A DNA stretch of 64,000 nt, from positions 186,001 through 250,000 of the forward strand of contig NZ_JAHDTF010000010.1 in the NCBI RefSeq assembly GCF_018531465.1, read 5' to 3'. The stretch is from Sphaerisporangium fuscum. GTDB lineage: Bacteria > Actinomycetota > Actinomycetes > Streptosporangiales > Streptosporangiaceae. The position numbers and the translations under genes were made by a program. The notes under the pieces are model-generated. The model saw nothing but the letters and a program-made list of their open reading frames with translations, ran no database searches and was not told where the DNA came from. Positions 25,831 through 34,458 of this stretch are shown here, in pieces. Within the stretch, counting starts at the first letter, position 1. Each line of letters begins with the position of its first letter.

Positions 25831-26706
25831 CTACTTCCACGTGCGCTCGAGGAAGCCGGCGATGAGCGGGGCGATCTCGGGCAGGTGGGTTTCGAGCGCG
25901 AAGTGGCCGGTGTCGAACAGGTGGAGCTCGGCGTCGGGCAGGTCGCGCAGGTAGGCGTGGGCTCCCGGCTCCGGGAAGAAGGGGTCGCCGACGCCCCACG
26001 TGATGAGGGCCGGCGGGGTGTGCTTGCGCAGCCAGGTCTGCCAGCGGTCGTAGCTCTCGACGTTGGAGTGGTAGTCGAACGCCAGCGCGACCTGGGCCTC
26101 CTTGCGGCCGGGCAGGTCCAGGAAGTGCTGGTCGAGCGTCCAGCCGTCGGGGGCCAGAAGCTCGGGGGCGCGCACGCCGGTCTCGTACTGGCCGCGCGTC
26201 CCGTCGAGGGTGAGCAGGCCCCGGATGATCTCCTCGGCGCCGGGGGTCTCAGGGCGCAGCGCGACGAAGTCGCGGGCCGCGTCCGACAGGCCTTCGGCGT
26301 AGGCGTTGCCGTTCTGGACGACCAGCCCGGCGATCCACTCCGGGTGCCGCTCGGCGAGGCGGAAGCCGACCGGCGCGCCGAAGTCGAACACGTACATCAC
26401 GAACCGGGTAAGGCCGAGCCGCTGGACGAAGCCCTCGGTGACGTCCGCGAGCCGGTCGAAGGAGTGGACGAAGTCCTCCGGGGCCCGGGTGTGGCCGAAG
26501 CCGGGGTAGTCGGGGGCGATCAGCCGGTACCGCGCGCCGAGCGCGTCGATCAGGCGGCGGAACTGGTGCGAGGCGGAGGGGAATCCGTGCAGGAGCAGCA
26601 GCACCGGCGCGTCCGCACGCTCCGGCAGCGACTCCCGGTAGAAGACGCGGACGCCTTCGACGTCCAGGTGGCGGTGGGCGACGCGGGCGATCGGGACGAG
26701 TGACAT
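25831..26706 (-). CDS. alpha/beta hydrolase, epoxide hydrolase-like
   Basis: A 291-residue alpha/beta hydrolase. The oxyanion motif LHGFPSASH is at about residues 39-47, the nucleophile is an aspartate (Asp108 in FDFGAP), and the catalytic His lies in FDTGHFALETH near the C-terminus. An Asp nucleophile places it with epoxide hydrolases and haloalkane dehalogenases rather than Ser esterases. ATG 26706 is preceded by GAAAGG. Its start is divergent from a CGNR regulator gene and GCATTAG repeats lie between them, so that regulator probably controls it. Confidence 0.88.
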   Translation of the reverse strand: MSLVPIARVAHRHLDVEGVRVFYRESLPERADAPVLLLLHGFPSASHQFRRLIDALGARYRLIAPDYPGFGHTRAPEDFVHSFDRLADVTEGFVQRLGLTRFVMYVFDFGAPVGFRLAERHPEWIAGLVVQNGNAYAEGLSDAARDFVALRPETPGAEEIIRGLLTLDGTRGQYETGVRAPELLAPDGWTLDQHFLDLPGRKEAQVALAFDYHSNVESYDRWQTWLRKHTPPALITWGVGDPFFPEPGAHAYLRDLPDAELHLFDTGHFALETHLPEIAPLIAGFLERTWK

Positions 26707-26789
26707 CACTAATGCCTTTCTTCGGCAATGATGCATTAGGTATAGCGGTCATTGATCTAATGTGTCAATCCGGCGTTGTAGCATTAGTG
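26707..26789. promoter_or_regulatory. GCATTAG operator repeats between hydrolase and CGNR genes
   Basis: GCATTAG occurs three times: on the minus strand next to the hydrolase ATG (26707-26715, extended to GCATTAGTG), on the plus strand at 26733-26739, and as GCATTAGTG at 26781-26789 directly before the CGNR ATG. The two outer nine-base copies face each other as an inverted pair around the divergent promoter. Confidence 0.65.
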
Positions 26790-26791
26790 AC

Positions 26792-27358
26792 ATGGAGGAC
26801 GTGACCCCGCTCACAGGCGAGCCGCTGGCCCTGGATCTGGTCAACACCCGTCCGGCGGCCGGCGACCTGCTGACGACGCCCGCCGATCTGCGGGCCTGGC
26901 TGACACTCCAGGCCGACCGGTTCGCCGAGGCACGGGACCTCGCCGGCCACGATCTCACCGCCGCGGACCTGGCCGCCGTCCGGGACGTGCGTGAGCGCGT
27001 CGCCCGCGCCCTCGATCACGTCCGCCGCGCCGAACGACCCCTGACGGACGACCTGGACGTCCTCAACCGGGCCCAGCGCGCGGCACCCGCCATCGCCGAG
27101 CTCTCGTGGGACGACGGGACGGTCACCGCGACCCGCCGCCGCGCCGGGCCACCCGGCGAACGGCTGGGGGCGTGGCTGGCCGAGGCCGCCGCCGAACTGC
27201 TGGCCGACCCGGCGGTCACCACGGTCCGCCAGTGCGAGGCCGACGACTGCGTGATGCTGTTCCTGCCCGCCCACCCGCGCCGCCGCTGGTGCTCGGCCGC
27301 CCGCTGCGGCAACCGCGTCCGCGTGGCCCGCCACTACCGGCGCCACAAGCCGGCCTGA
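26792..27358 (+). CDS. CGNR zinc-finger / ABATE-domain regulator
   Basis: A 188-residue protein. Residues 1-125 resemble the ABATE stress-response domain (LALDLVNTRP, DLRAWLTLQADRF). The C-terminal CGNR zinc finger is CEADDC...RRRWCSAARCGNRVRVARHYRR, with four cysteines in the expected order. CGNR proteins are predicted DNA-binding regulators. The start at ATG 26792 lies directly on a GCATTAGTG repeat, suggesting autoregulation and little or no 5' leader. It probably controls the divergent epoxide hydrolase-like gene. Confidence 0.88.
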   Translation: MEDVTPLTGEPLALDLVNTRPAAGDLLTTPADLRAWLTLQADRFAEARDLAGHDLTAADLAAVRDVRERVARALDHVRRAERPLTDDLDVLNRAQRAAPAIAELSWDDGTVTATRRRAGPPGERLGAWLAEAAAELLADPAVTTVRQCEADDCVMLFLPAHPRRRWCSAARCGNRVRVARHYRRHKPA

Positions 27359-27361
27359 GCC

Positions 27362-27844
27362 TCACCGCGGAGAGGACTGCGGGTCCGTCCCGGCTCGTAC
27401 GGCGAAGCCGCCCCGGCCGTCGAAGGTCACGGTGTGGACGGCGTCGAATCCGTCCGACAGGCGGGGACGGCGCAGGCGGGTGAATGTGGCGCGGAGGCCG
27501 ACCTCGGGCACCCGCACGCGGCCGAGCCGTACGGCGTTGCGCTCCAGGGACGCGGAAAGGTCCGGAGGGAACCAGTACGCCACCACGCGCGCGCCGTGCT
27601 CCTTGGCGGTCACGATGAGCGGGCTCCACTCCTCGGGGGAGGGGTTGGTGTTGTCCACGGCGACGTCCCGCCCCGCCTCCAGCGACTCGGCGATCACCCT
27701 GAGCTGGCGCCGCTGCCGGTGGCGGGCGTTCGGCCAGTGGTCCTTGCTCACGTGGACATGCGTGGCCGACAGGCGCCGGTGGTAGAAGGTGGACTTCCCC
27801 GACGCCTGCAGTCCGACGAGGACGGCGACCTCGCGCTCCGTCAT
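27362..27844 (-). CDS. P-loop kinase, polynucleotide kinase-like (AAA_33)
   Basis: A 160-residue P-loop protein. Walker A is GLQASGKST at residues 10-18, followed by HVHVSKDHW and the motif VDNTNPSPEEW characteristic of the kinase half of T4 Pnkp/AAA_33 proteins. It probably transfers a phosphate to a small molecule, RNA or DNA 5' end. It is single-domain: no phosphatase or ligase module is attached. It converges with the CGNR gene (stop codons three bases apart) and has no evident partner. Confidence 0.82.
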   Translation of the reverse strand: MTEREVAVLVGLQASGKSTFYHRRLSATHVHVSKDHWPNARHRQRRQLRVIAESLEAGRDVAVDNTNPSPEEWSPLIVTAKEHGARVVAYWFPPDLSASLERNAVRLGRVRVPEVGLRATFTRLRRPRLSDGFDAVHTVTFDGRGGFAVRAGTDPQSSPR

Positions 27845-27966
27845 GCCTCCAAGTCTGGCCCGCCGTCGGCGGCCCCCAGGGGGTGCGGGCCGGTCCCCTT
27901 CACGGCATCGGTGACACCCGCGGGCCGGCGCGGGTCGCGGCCGGCGTCAGGAAGTACGGCCGTGAC

Positions 27967-29087
27967 TCACCCGCACACCGTGAAGGGCTGTGTGCCGGGC
28001 AGGTAGCGCTGCCATTCCCCGGTGGTCAGGCCCCGGCCGGCCCGGGCGCAGACCGCCGCCGCGGCCCGTTCGCCGTCGAGGGGGAAGCGCCGCAGGACGC
28101 CGCCGGGGGTCGCGCCGTACAACGTCTTGCCGTCCGCGCTGAACGCCACCGAGGCGGCTTCGCCGGATCCCAGGGAGGACAGGTCTTCGAAGACGAGGCC
28201 GAGGTGCTGCCTGTGGGGCACGTCCCAGATCCGGATCCCACCGTCGCGTTCGTACGAGGCGAGAGTGTCACCGTCCGGTGACCAGCTGAGGGATAACGGC
28301 TGGGCCGCCTCGGCGAGATCTCCGACCGAGGACGACAGGTCGCTCTTCCACAGTGAGATCCGGCTCGAAGCGTTGACGGCGATGACGCCCCCATCCGGGC
28401 GGAACGCGTACGGGGCCGTGAGACTGCCGAGACCTCCGGGGGGCGGGCGCCGAGCACCCGTGGCCGGGTCGACGATCTGTGGTGAGGCGCCCGCGACGAG
28501 CATCTTCCCGTCGGGCCGGAAGGCGAAGCCGTCGCCGGTCCGCAGATCCGTGCGAATGAGCGAGCCGGTCCTGAGGTCGCGCAATTCGAGGGGAAGCAGT
28601 CCGTACTGCCTCGAGGACGAGATCGCCAGCGTGTGACCGTCCGGGCTGAAGGCGAGGCCGCCGATGCCGGTCGCCTCCTTGGCGGAGGCCCTGAACGAGT
28701 CGAGCACCCCGCCCGAACCGGTGTCGATGATCCAGACTCGGTCGTCCCAGCTGGCGGCGGCCGCCAGCCGTCGGCCGTCCGGGCTGAACGCCAGTATGTT
28801 GCCCGGTCCCGAGACCGGCGCTCCGATCCGCTGACCGGTCCGGGTGTCCCAGAGCCCTACGTCCCTGTAGGCGCCGATGGCGAGGAGGTGTCCGCCGGGG
28901 CTCAGAAGTGAACGCTCGCCGCCCTCCCGGACGGGCTTGTCGAAGAGCTGCGAGATGTCGAAACTCTGGACCGTCCCGTCGAGTGTGATCACGCGCAGGA
29001 CGTGCTCGGCCTCGTCGATGCCGACCGCGTCGAACTGCTGAGGCAGCCGCCGCTCCAGGAGGACCCGCCCGTCGGCGACCCGCACGC
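27967..29087 (-). pseudogene. WD40 C-terminal remnant of a Ser/Thr kinase gene
   Basis: This frame encodes the last part of a WD40 propeller, with repeats marked by FSPDGRRLAAAAS, FSPDGHTLAIS, FRPDGKMLVAG and FSADGKTLYG. It ends in VCARAGRGLTTGEWQRYLPG, the same end module as the intact kinase-WD40 protein at 45145. It has no start codon of its own at the 5' edge. The upstream reading frame crosses into the kinase sequence at about 29080-29090, where the frame shifts and roughly 1.8 kb of the expected gene (kinase end, middle region, membrane helix, first propeller blades) is absent. Confidence 0.8.
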
Positions 29088-29657
29088 CCAGACGTCGGCG
29101 GCGGCCGTGGCGCCGCGCCCGGCCAGGACCTCGGGCGCCATGTAGGCGGGCGTGCCCATGATCGGACCCGTGGTAATGGGGCCGACCTGCCGCGCGACCC
29201 CGAAGTCGATCACCCGGGGGCCGTCCGGGCCCAGGATGATGTTGTCGGGCTTGAAATCGCGGTGGACCACCCCGGCCTGGTGGATGGCGGTCAGCGCGGT
29301 GGCGGCCCCGATGGCGAGCCGTCTCAGCGCGTCGCCGTCGTAGGGCCCGTTCTCGCGGACCACCCGCCGCAGGTTCGGGCCCGGGACGTACTCGCTGACG
29401 ATGTACGGCTGCGGGACCTCGGCCGCGACCTCGATGATCCTGGCCGTGCAGAACGAGGTCACCCGCTGCGCGGCGGAGGCCTCCTTGGCCAGCCGGGACC
29501 GGGAGACGGGGTCGTCCAGCCTGGGCACCTTGACCGCGAACCGCGCGCCCGTCTCGTCGTAGGCCTCGTACACCACGCCCTGCCCGCCCGCGCCGAGCCG
29601 GCCGGCCAGCCAGTACCGCCCCAGCCGGGACGGATCGGAAGGTGTGAGTGCGTCCAT
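28989..29657 (-). pseudogene. truncated Hanks-type Ser/Thr kinase domain
   Basis: The first 190 residues are a good kinase N-terminus: GRLGAGGQGVVYEAYD, VKVPR, VVHRDFKPDN (catalytic loop), VIDFGVA (DFG) and GTPAYMAPEV. After ADVWACG the sequence turns to Ser/Thr-rich out-of-frame translation and stops, while the WD40 sequence continues in another frame. The intact paralogue at 45145 has ADVFSWGAIVVYAAAGDDPF at this point. An internal deletion with frameshift is the simplest reading. Without lobe-C helices the kinase should not fold, so I call it a pseudogene, though the front half could still be translated. Confidence 0.8.
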
Positions 29658-29741
29658 GAGGTAAGCGATTGTGTCCCCATGGCGGATCGACGTTCAACAG
29701 GCCGGGGACTTCGGCGGGCGCTGATCCTCCCCCGCGGTGCG

Positions 29742-30815
29742 TCAGGTCAGCAGCGAGGCGGCGTGGCGGCCGGCCGCCGCCGAGGCGAGGAAGCCCGCGA
29801 GGTCCTCCGACAGGCCGCGCCCCATGGTCGACAGCTTCACCGGGCTACGGCGCAGCAGCTCCTCCAGGCCGTCGACCGGCACGCCGACCAGCTCGTGACG
29901 TACACCCAGCTCGGCGGCCTGCGCGGCGACCTTCTCGCCGAACTCGCCGGGCAGCTCCGGGACCACCACCTGCGCCGGCGCCAGCGCCACCCGTCCGTAG
30001 GCCGTCAGCGAGTGGTGGGAGACGCCGACGTGGCGCTCACGCTCGTCGCCCTCGCTCACCCGCAGCGCGCCGATCGGACGGCCGCCGAGGACCGCCGCCG
30101 CGTTGAGGGCCTCGCCCGCCGAGACCCCGGAGAACCCCCAGCGGGTGCCGGTGCCGAGGTTGCCCGGCCCCTGGGTCACGATCGCCACGTCGGCCGACAG
30201 GACGTGCCGGGCCGCCAGCAGGCCGGTGTGCACGGTCACCGCCTCCACGTCACCCCCGAACGACTGCCCGGTGGTGACCACCCCGCACAGCCAGCCCACC
30301 TCGCGCAGCCGGGCCGCCGACATCGAGAACCAGCCGGGCAGCGCGCCCCCGTCGAGCATCACGTAGGCCACCCGGGGCGGGGGAGCCGCCTCCGTCCCGA
30401 ACAGGCCGCACAGGATCGCGGGCAGCGCCGAGTGCAGGTCGGCGACGATCACGGGCATGCCGTCGAGGGAGTCGGCATCCCTGAGGATCTCGTGGTGGGG
30501 GGAGTCCTGCTCGTCGGCGCCCAGCACGGTCGCCTGCAGGGGCGTGTATCGTGCCTTGACCAGGTGGCCCGGCCCTTGCGGATCTTCCGGCAAACGGTCC
30601 GGGACCGCCACCACCATGGCGTAACCTCCCGTACCAAGGCCCATCGCGAGAGCGGTCGTGTTGAGCAGCACCGTGTCACCCGGTTCCGGGCGTCCCACCA
30701 GAGAGGGGTAGGCCAGTGCCCTGCACTCCCCCTCGGGGAGGGTCACGTCCAGCTCGATCGCGCCCGGCCACTCACGCCGGACCGAAAGCACCTCGCCTTT
30801 GCGCCACCTGATCAC
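29742..30815 (-). CDS. DUF3866 family protein
   Basis: A 357-residue protein of the DUF3866 family, found almost only in actinobacteria and usually beside pafB. Recognisable stretches are MIRWRKGEVL at the N-terminus, TTALAMGLGTGGYAMVVA, MPVIVADLHSALPAI and VTQGPGNLGTGTRWGFSG. Its function is unknown. It is divergent from pafB across only 37 bases, so the two share a promoter region. Its presence marks the point where the pafBC-tat-helY block resumes after the accessory genes. Confidence 0.9.
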   Translation of the reverse strand: MIRWRKGEVLSVRREWPGAIELDVTLPEGECRALAYPSLVGRPEPGDTVLLNTTALAMGLGTGGYAMVVAVPDRLPEDPQGPGHLVKARYTPLQATVLGADEQDSPHHEILRDADSLDGMPVIVADLHSALPAILCGLFGTEAAPPPRVAYVMLDGGALPGWFSMSAARLREVGWLCGVVTTGQSFGGDVEAVTVHTGLLAARHVLSADVAIVTQGPGNLGTGTRWGFSGVSAGEALNAAAVLGGRPIGALRVSEGDERERHVGVSHHSLTAYGRVALAPAQVVVPELPGEFGEKVAAQAAELGVRHELVGVPVDGLEELLRRSPVKLSTMGRGLSEDLAGFLASAAAGRHAASLLT

Positions 30816-30825
30816 CCGGCAAGGG

Positions 30826-30852
30826 TAGCGTCACCTTCGGAAGGGAGGCCCG
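30826..30852 (+). promoter_or_regulatory. pafB promoter -10 and ribosome-binding site
   Basis: TAGCGT (30826-30831) is a fair -10 box 21 bases before ATG 30853. GGAAGGGAGG (30839-30848) provides a strong ribosome-binding site. The divergent DUF3866 start codon is only 10 bases from the -10, so transcription of the two genes may interfere. Confidence 0.5.
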
Positions 30853-31797
30853 ATGTCTCGGCGGAAGACCGAGCGGCTGCTGAATCTCGTCATCTGCCTG
30901 CTCGCCACCCGGCGCCCGCTCAGCGCGGAGCAGATCCGCCACGCCGTGCCCGGCTACGACGCCGCCAACGACGAGGCCTTCCAGCGCATGTTCGAGCGCG
31001 ACAAGAACGAACTGCGCGAGATCGGCATCCCCGTCGAGGTCCACAAGGACCCCTGGGACGACGAGCCGGGCTACCGCATCATGCCGCAGGCCTACGAGCT
31101 GCCCGAGATCCCCCTGGAGCCCGACGAGGCGGCGGTGCTGGGCCTGGCCGCCCAGGTGTGGCAGCGGGCCAACCTCGCCGAGGCCGCCAGCGGCGCGCTG
31201 CTGAAGCTGCGCGCGGGCGGTGTCGAGACCGACGACGCGGCCGTGGGGCAGCTGGAGCTGCGCGTCGACACCCGCGACCCGGCCTTCCCGGCCCTGTGGG
31301 AGGCGGTGCGCGACCGGCGGGTCGTCCGCTTCGACTACCGGGCGGCGGGCAGCGAGGTCCTGCTCACCCGCACCGTGGAGCCGTGGGGCGTGGTCAGCCG
31401 GCGGGGCCGCTGGTACGTCGTCGGGCACGACCGCGAGCGTGACGCGCCCCGGGTGTTCCGCCTGAGCCGCATCACCGGGCCCGTGGTGCCGGTCGGCCGT
31501 CCCGGCGTCGTCACCGTGCCCGAGGGGGTCGACATCCGCTCGATGGTGGGCTCGCGCGACAGCCTGCTCCCCGAGAGGGCCGCGACCATCCGCGTCCGCC
31601 AGGGCACCTGCCAGTGGCTGAGGCAGGTCGGCACGGTCGAGCAGGGCGACGACGGCTGGGATGTCGTGCGGGTCGACTTCTCCGACGCCGAGTGGCTCGC
31701 CGGGTCGGTGGTCGGGTTCGGGGCCGACGCCGAGGTGATCGACCCGCCGGACGCGCGTGACGCGGTCATCCGGCGGCTGAAGGGAGCGGTGGCGTGA
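30853..31797 (+). CDS. pafB: WYL-domain transcriptional activator PafB
   Basis: A 314-residue protein with an N-terminal winged helix (RRKTERLLNLVICLLATRRPLSAEQIRHAVPGYD) and a WYL domain in the middle (about residues 150-210: VRFDYRAAGSE, VEPWGVVSRRGRWYVVGHD, RVFRLSRI). PafB and PafC together activate the LexA-independent DNA-damage response in mycobacteria; the WYL domain is thought to sense a single-stranded DNA signal. Despite the name it is not part of pupylation. The next gene, pafC, begins 34 bases later in the same direction. Confidence 0.95.
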   Translation: MSRRKTERLLNLVICLLATRRPLSAEQIRHAVPGYDAANDEAFQRMFERDKNELREIGIPVEVHKDPWDDEPGYRIMPQAYELPEIPLEPDEAAVLGLAAQVWQRANLAEAASGALLKLRAGGVETDDAAVGQLELRVDTRDPAFPALWEAVRDRRVVRFDYRAAGSEVLLTRTVEPWGVVSRRGRWYVVGHDRERDAPRVFRLSRITGPVVPVGRPGVVTVPEGVDIRSMVGSRDSLLPERAATIRVRQGTCQWLRQVGTVEQGDDGWDVVRVDFSDAEWLAGSVVGFGADAEVIDPPDARDAVIRRLKGAVA

Positions 31798-31831
31798 GCG
31801 GGTCCGGGACCGGGCCGAAGGGAGAGTCCGC

Positions 31832-32788
31832 GTGAGCACCGCCGACCGCCTGCCCAGGCTTCTGGCGCTGGTGCCCTACCTGATGTCCCACCCGGGCGCC
31901 CAGGTCCCCGAGGTGGCCAGGCTCTTCGGGCTCACCGAGAAGCAGCTGGTCGACGACCTTCAGCTGGTGTGGATGTGCGGCCTGCCCGGCCACACCCCCG
32001 GCGACCTCATCGACGTCTCCTGGGACGGCGGCGAGATCCTCATCGACAACGCCGACACCATCGCCCGTCCGCTGCGGCTGGGCATCGACGAGGCCAGCGC
32101 GCTGCTGGTCGCGCTGCGGATGCTCGCCGAGCTGCCCGAGTTCGAGGAGGGCGACGCGCTCGCCCGGGTGATCGCCAAGCTCGAGCGGGCGGCGGGGGAG
32201 GGCGCGGCGGCGGTGAGCAGCCAGGTCGCCTTCGAGCTCGACGCCGCCCCCGACGCCATGGCCACGGTCAGGGACGCCCTGCGCAGGGGCCGCCGCCTGT
32301 CCCTGCGCTACTACGTTCCCGGGCGCGACGAGATCACCCCGAGAGAGGTCGACCCCACCCGGCTGGTCATGGTCGACGGCCGTTCCTACCTCGAGGGCTG
32401 GTGCTACCGGGCCGACGGCATGCGGCTGTTCCGGCTCGACCGCATGGTCAGCGTCGAGGCGCTCGACGTCGCCGCCGACCCCCCGGCCGAGGCGGAGCCG
32501 ATCGACGTCACCGAGGGGGTGTTCCGGCCCGCGCCGACCGACGAGCTGGCGGAGCTGGAGCTCACCCCGGCCGGGCGCTGGGTCGCCGAGTACTACCCCT
32601 GCGAGGAGGTCACCGAGCTCGGCGAGGGCCGCCTGAGGGTCACCCTGCGGGCCCGCGACCAGAGCTGGGTCGTACGGCTCGCCCTGCGCCTGGGCGACGA
32701 GGGCCGGATCGTCGCCCCCGAGTCCCTGGCCGAGAGGGTGCGCGAGGCGGCCTCGGCGGCGCTGGCCCTGTACGAGACGGCACGGTGA
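31832..32788 (+). CDS. pafC: WYL-domain transcriptional activator PafC
   Basis: A 318-residue partner of PafB with the same layout: winged helix (LPRLLALVPYLMSHPGAQVPEVARLFGLTEKQLVDDLQLVW) and WYL domain (about residues 155-225: LRYYVPGRDEITPREVDPTRLVMVDGR..YLEGWCYRADGMRLFRLDRM). GTG 31832 follows GAAGGGAGAG. The two proteins act as a heterodimer-like unit in DNA-damage gene activation. Gene order pafB-pafC-tatA-tatC matches that known in mycobacteria. Confidence 0.95.
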   Translation: MSTADRLPRLLALVPYLMSHPGAQVPEVARLFGLTEKQLVDDLQLVWMCGLPGHTPGDLIDVSWDGGEILIDNADTIARPLRLGIDEASALLVALRMLAELPEFEEGDALARVIAKLERAAGEGAAAVSSQVAFELDAAPDAMATVRDALRRGRRLSLRYYVPGRDEITPREVDPTRLVMVDGRSYLEGWCYRADGMRLFRLDRMVSVEALDVAADPPAEAEPIDVTEGVFRPAPTDELAELELTPAGRWVAEYYPCEEVTELGEGRLRVTLRARDQSWVVRLALRLGDEGRIVAPESLAERVREAASAALALYETAR

Positions 32789-32823
32789 CCACCCGCTCCG
32801 CAGTGGGCTCCCGCCCCGTTCGG

Positions 32824-32838
32824 TAGAGTCCCGGGCCA
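32824..32838 (+). promoter_or_regulatory. -10 box before the small membrane protein gene
   Basis: TAGAGT (32824-32829) lies eight bases before ATG 32838, with no ribosome-binding sequence between. It suggests an internal, leaderless promoter for the small protein and possibly tatA. Confidence 0.45.
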
Positions 32839-33062
32839 TGGTATGGATCTACGTCGCTGTGGGCCTGGGGGTCGCGGGTCTCGTCCCGATCGCGGTGCTC
32901 TCGGTCCGCGTCCTGGTGGCCATGCGGGGGCTGACGCGTGAAATCGAGCGGACCACCAGGCGTCTGGAACCGGTGCGCGCGCAGTTTGCCAGGTCTGATC
33001 GGCGGATCAAGACGGTCGGAGGGGTGAATGAAGTGGCATCGGCAGCGTACGATCGAGCTTGA
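32838..33062 (+). CDS. small single-pass membrane protein, unknown
   Basis: A 74-residue protein. Residues 2-28 form one hydrophobic helix (VWIYVAVGLGVAGLVPIAVLSVRVLV), followed by a basic, probably helical tail (LTREIERTTRRLEPVRAQFARSDRRIK). I do not recognise a family. It stands between pafC and tatA, with its own likely -10 box. A membrane-anchored coiled helix beside tat genes could suggest a Tat accessory role, but nothing in the sequence proves this. Confidence 0.65.
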   Translation: MVWIYVAVGLGVAGLVPIAVLSVRVLVAMRGLTREIERTTRRLEPVRAQFARSDRRIKTVGGVNEVASAAYDRA

Positions 33063-33093
33063 GATTGCACGTCGTCCGGCGTAAGGGTGTGAC

Positions 33094-33450
33094 ATGTCCA
33101 ACTTTGGAGTTCCCGAACTGCTGATCATCGGGGTCGTCCTGGTGCTGCTCTTCGGCGCCAAGAAGCTTCCCGACACGGCAAAGGCGCTCGGCCAGTCCCT
33201 TCGCCTGTTCAAGAAGGAGACGACCAAGCTCCACGAGGAGGACGAGGCCCGCGAGGCCACCAAGTCCACCACCGTGACCGCGCAGCCCGTTCCCGCCCCG
33301 CAGCCGCTGCAGGCCGCGACGCCGTCGGTGGAGGACCGGCTCCGCGCCCTGGAGGAGGAGAACGCCCGGCTCCGCAGCACCCAGGCACGTCCCGCCGACG
33401 CCGCCGTCAACGGTGCCTCCCTCGCGCAGACCCCCAAGGACCAGGCCTGA
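33094..33450 (+). CDS. tatA: Sec-independent translocase subunit TatA
   Basis: A 118-residue TatA. The short N-terminal helix ([15 protein letters not shown]) is followed by the conserved hinge LFGAKKLPD and an amphipathic helix ([19 protein letters not shown]), then a charged, Ala/Pro-rich tail. It forms the pore of the twin-arginine pathway for folded proteins with TatC, encoded 52 bases downstream. No TatB gene is seen in the window. Confidence 0.97.
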   Translation: MSNFGVPELLIIGVVLVLLFGAKKLPDTAKALGQSLRLFKKETTKLHEEDEAREATKSTTVTAQPVPAPQPLQAATPSVEDRLRALEEENARLRSTQARPADAAVNGASLAQTPKDQA

Positions 33451-33502
33451 GGGGCACCGCCTGCACCTCCCACTCTGACCGCCCTCTGAATCAGGACGCC
33501 CG

Positions 33503-34363
33503 ATGGCATTGCTGAAACGGTCGAGCCCGGCCGACAAGGGCAAGGTCGCCCCCGATTCCGAGGGGCGCATGCCGCTCATGGAGCATCTCCGTGAGCTGCG
33601 CAACCGCCTGGTCAAGGCGCTTCTGGGCCTGACCGTCGGCACCATCGTCGGGTTCGTCTTCTTCGACAAGCTCTGGGTCTTCATGAGCGAGCCGTACTGC
33701 CGGCTGCCGATGGCCCAGAAGCTCAAGACCGGTGAGTGCACCCTGGTGGTGCAGGGCGTCTTCGAGGGGTTCATGGTGAACCTCAAGGTCGCCCTGATGT
33801 TCGGAGCCGTGGTCGCCGCGCCGATCTGGCTGTACCAGATCTGGGCGTTCGTCACGCCGGGCCTGTACCGCAACGAGCGGCGGTACTCCCTGACGTTCCT
33901 CGGGCTGGCCGTCCCGCTGTTCGCCGCCGGCGCCGGTCTCGCCTACTTCACGATGGACAAGGGCCTCGCCCTGCTCCTCGGTTTCACTCCCGGCAACGTC
34001 ATCCCGCTCATCAGCATGGACCAGTACATCGGGTTCCTGATGGCCATGCTGGTCATCTTCGGCCTGTCCTTCGAGCTGCCGCTGCTGATGGTGTTCCTCA
34101 ACCTCATCGGCGTGCTGCCGTTCCGGCTGGTCAGCAAGCACCAGCGCATGGTCATCTTCCTGATGTTCGTGTTCGCGGCGATCGCCACCCCGAGCCAGGA
34201 CCCGATCACCATGCTGGCGCTCGCGCTGCCGATGGTCGGCATGTTCATGATCGCCGAAGTCTTCATGTACTTCCACGACCGCAAGAAGGAAGCCGAGGAG
34301 GCTCAGCGCCAGCGGGAGCTCGAAGAGGAGCTCGACGGCCCGGGCGCCGCCGGCGTCGACTGA
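33503..34363 (+). CDS. tatC: Sec-independent translocase subunit TatC
   Basis: A 286-residue TatC with six hydrophobic helices. It shows the conserved MEHLRELRNRLVKALLG entry and the periplasmic loop PYCRLP..., followed by FEGFMVNLKVALMFGAVVAAP and SFELPLLMVFLNLIGVL. The C-terminus is long and acidic. TatC is the receptor that reads the twin-arginine signal. It forms an operon with tatA. The lipid kinase gene beyond it converges from the other strand. Confidence 0.97.
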   Translation: MALLKRSSPADKGKVAPDSEGRMPLMEHLRELRNRLVKALLGLTVGTIVGFVFFDKLWVFMSEPYCRLPMAQKLKTGECTLVVQGVFEGFMVNLKVALMFGAVVAAPIWLYQIWAFVTPGLYRNERRYSLTFLGLAVPLFAAGAGLAYFTMDKGLALLLGFTPGNVIPLISMDQYIGFLMAMLVIFGLSFELPLLMVFLNLIGVLPFRLVSKHQRMVIFLMFVFAAIATPSQDPITMLALALPMVGMFMIAEVFMYFHDRKKEAEEAQRQRELEEELDGPGAAGVD

Positions 34364-34458
34364 GTCGGGCCTCCACCCTTCGCACGGCCGCCGCGGCGCC
34401 GCGTCCGGCTCGCGTCCACTGGGCCAGGACGGACCGTGGCAGGCACTGGGTCTGCGCT

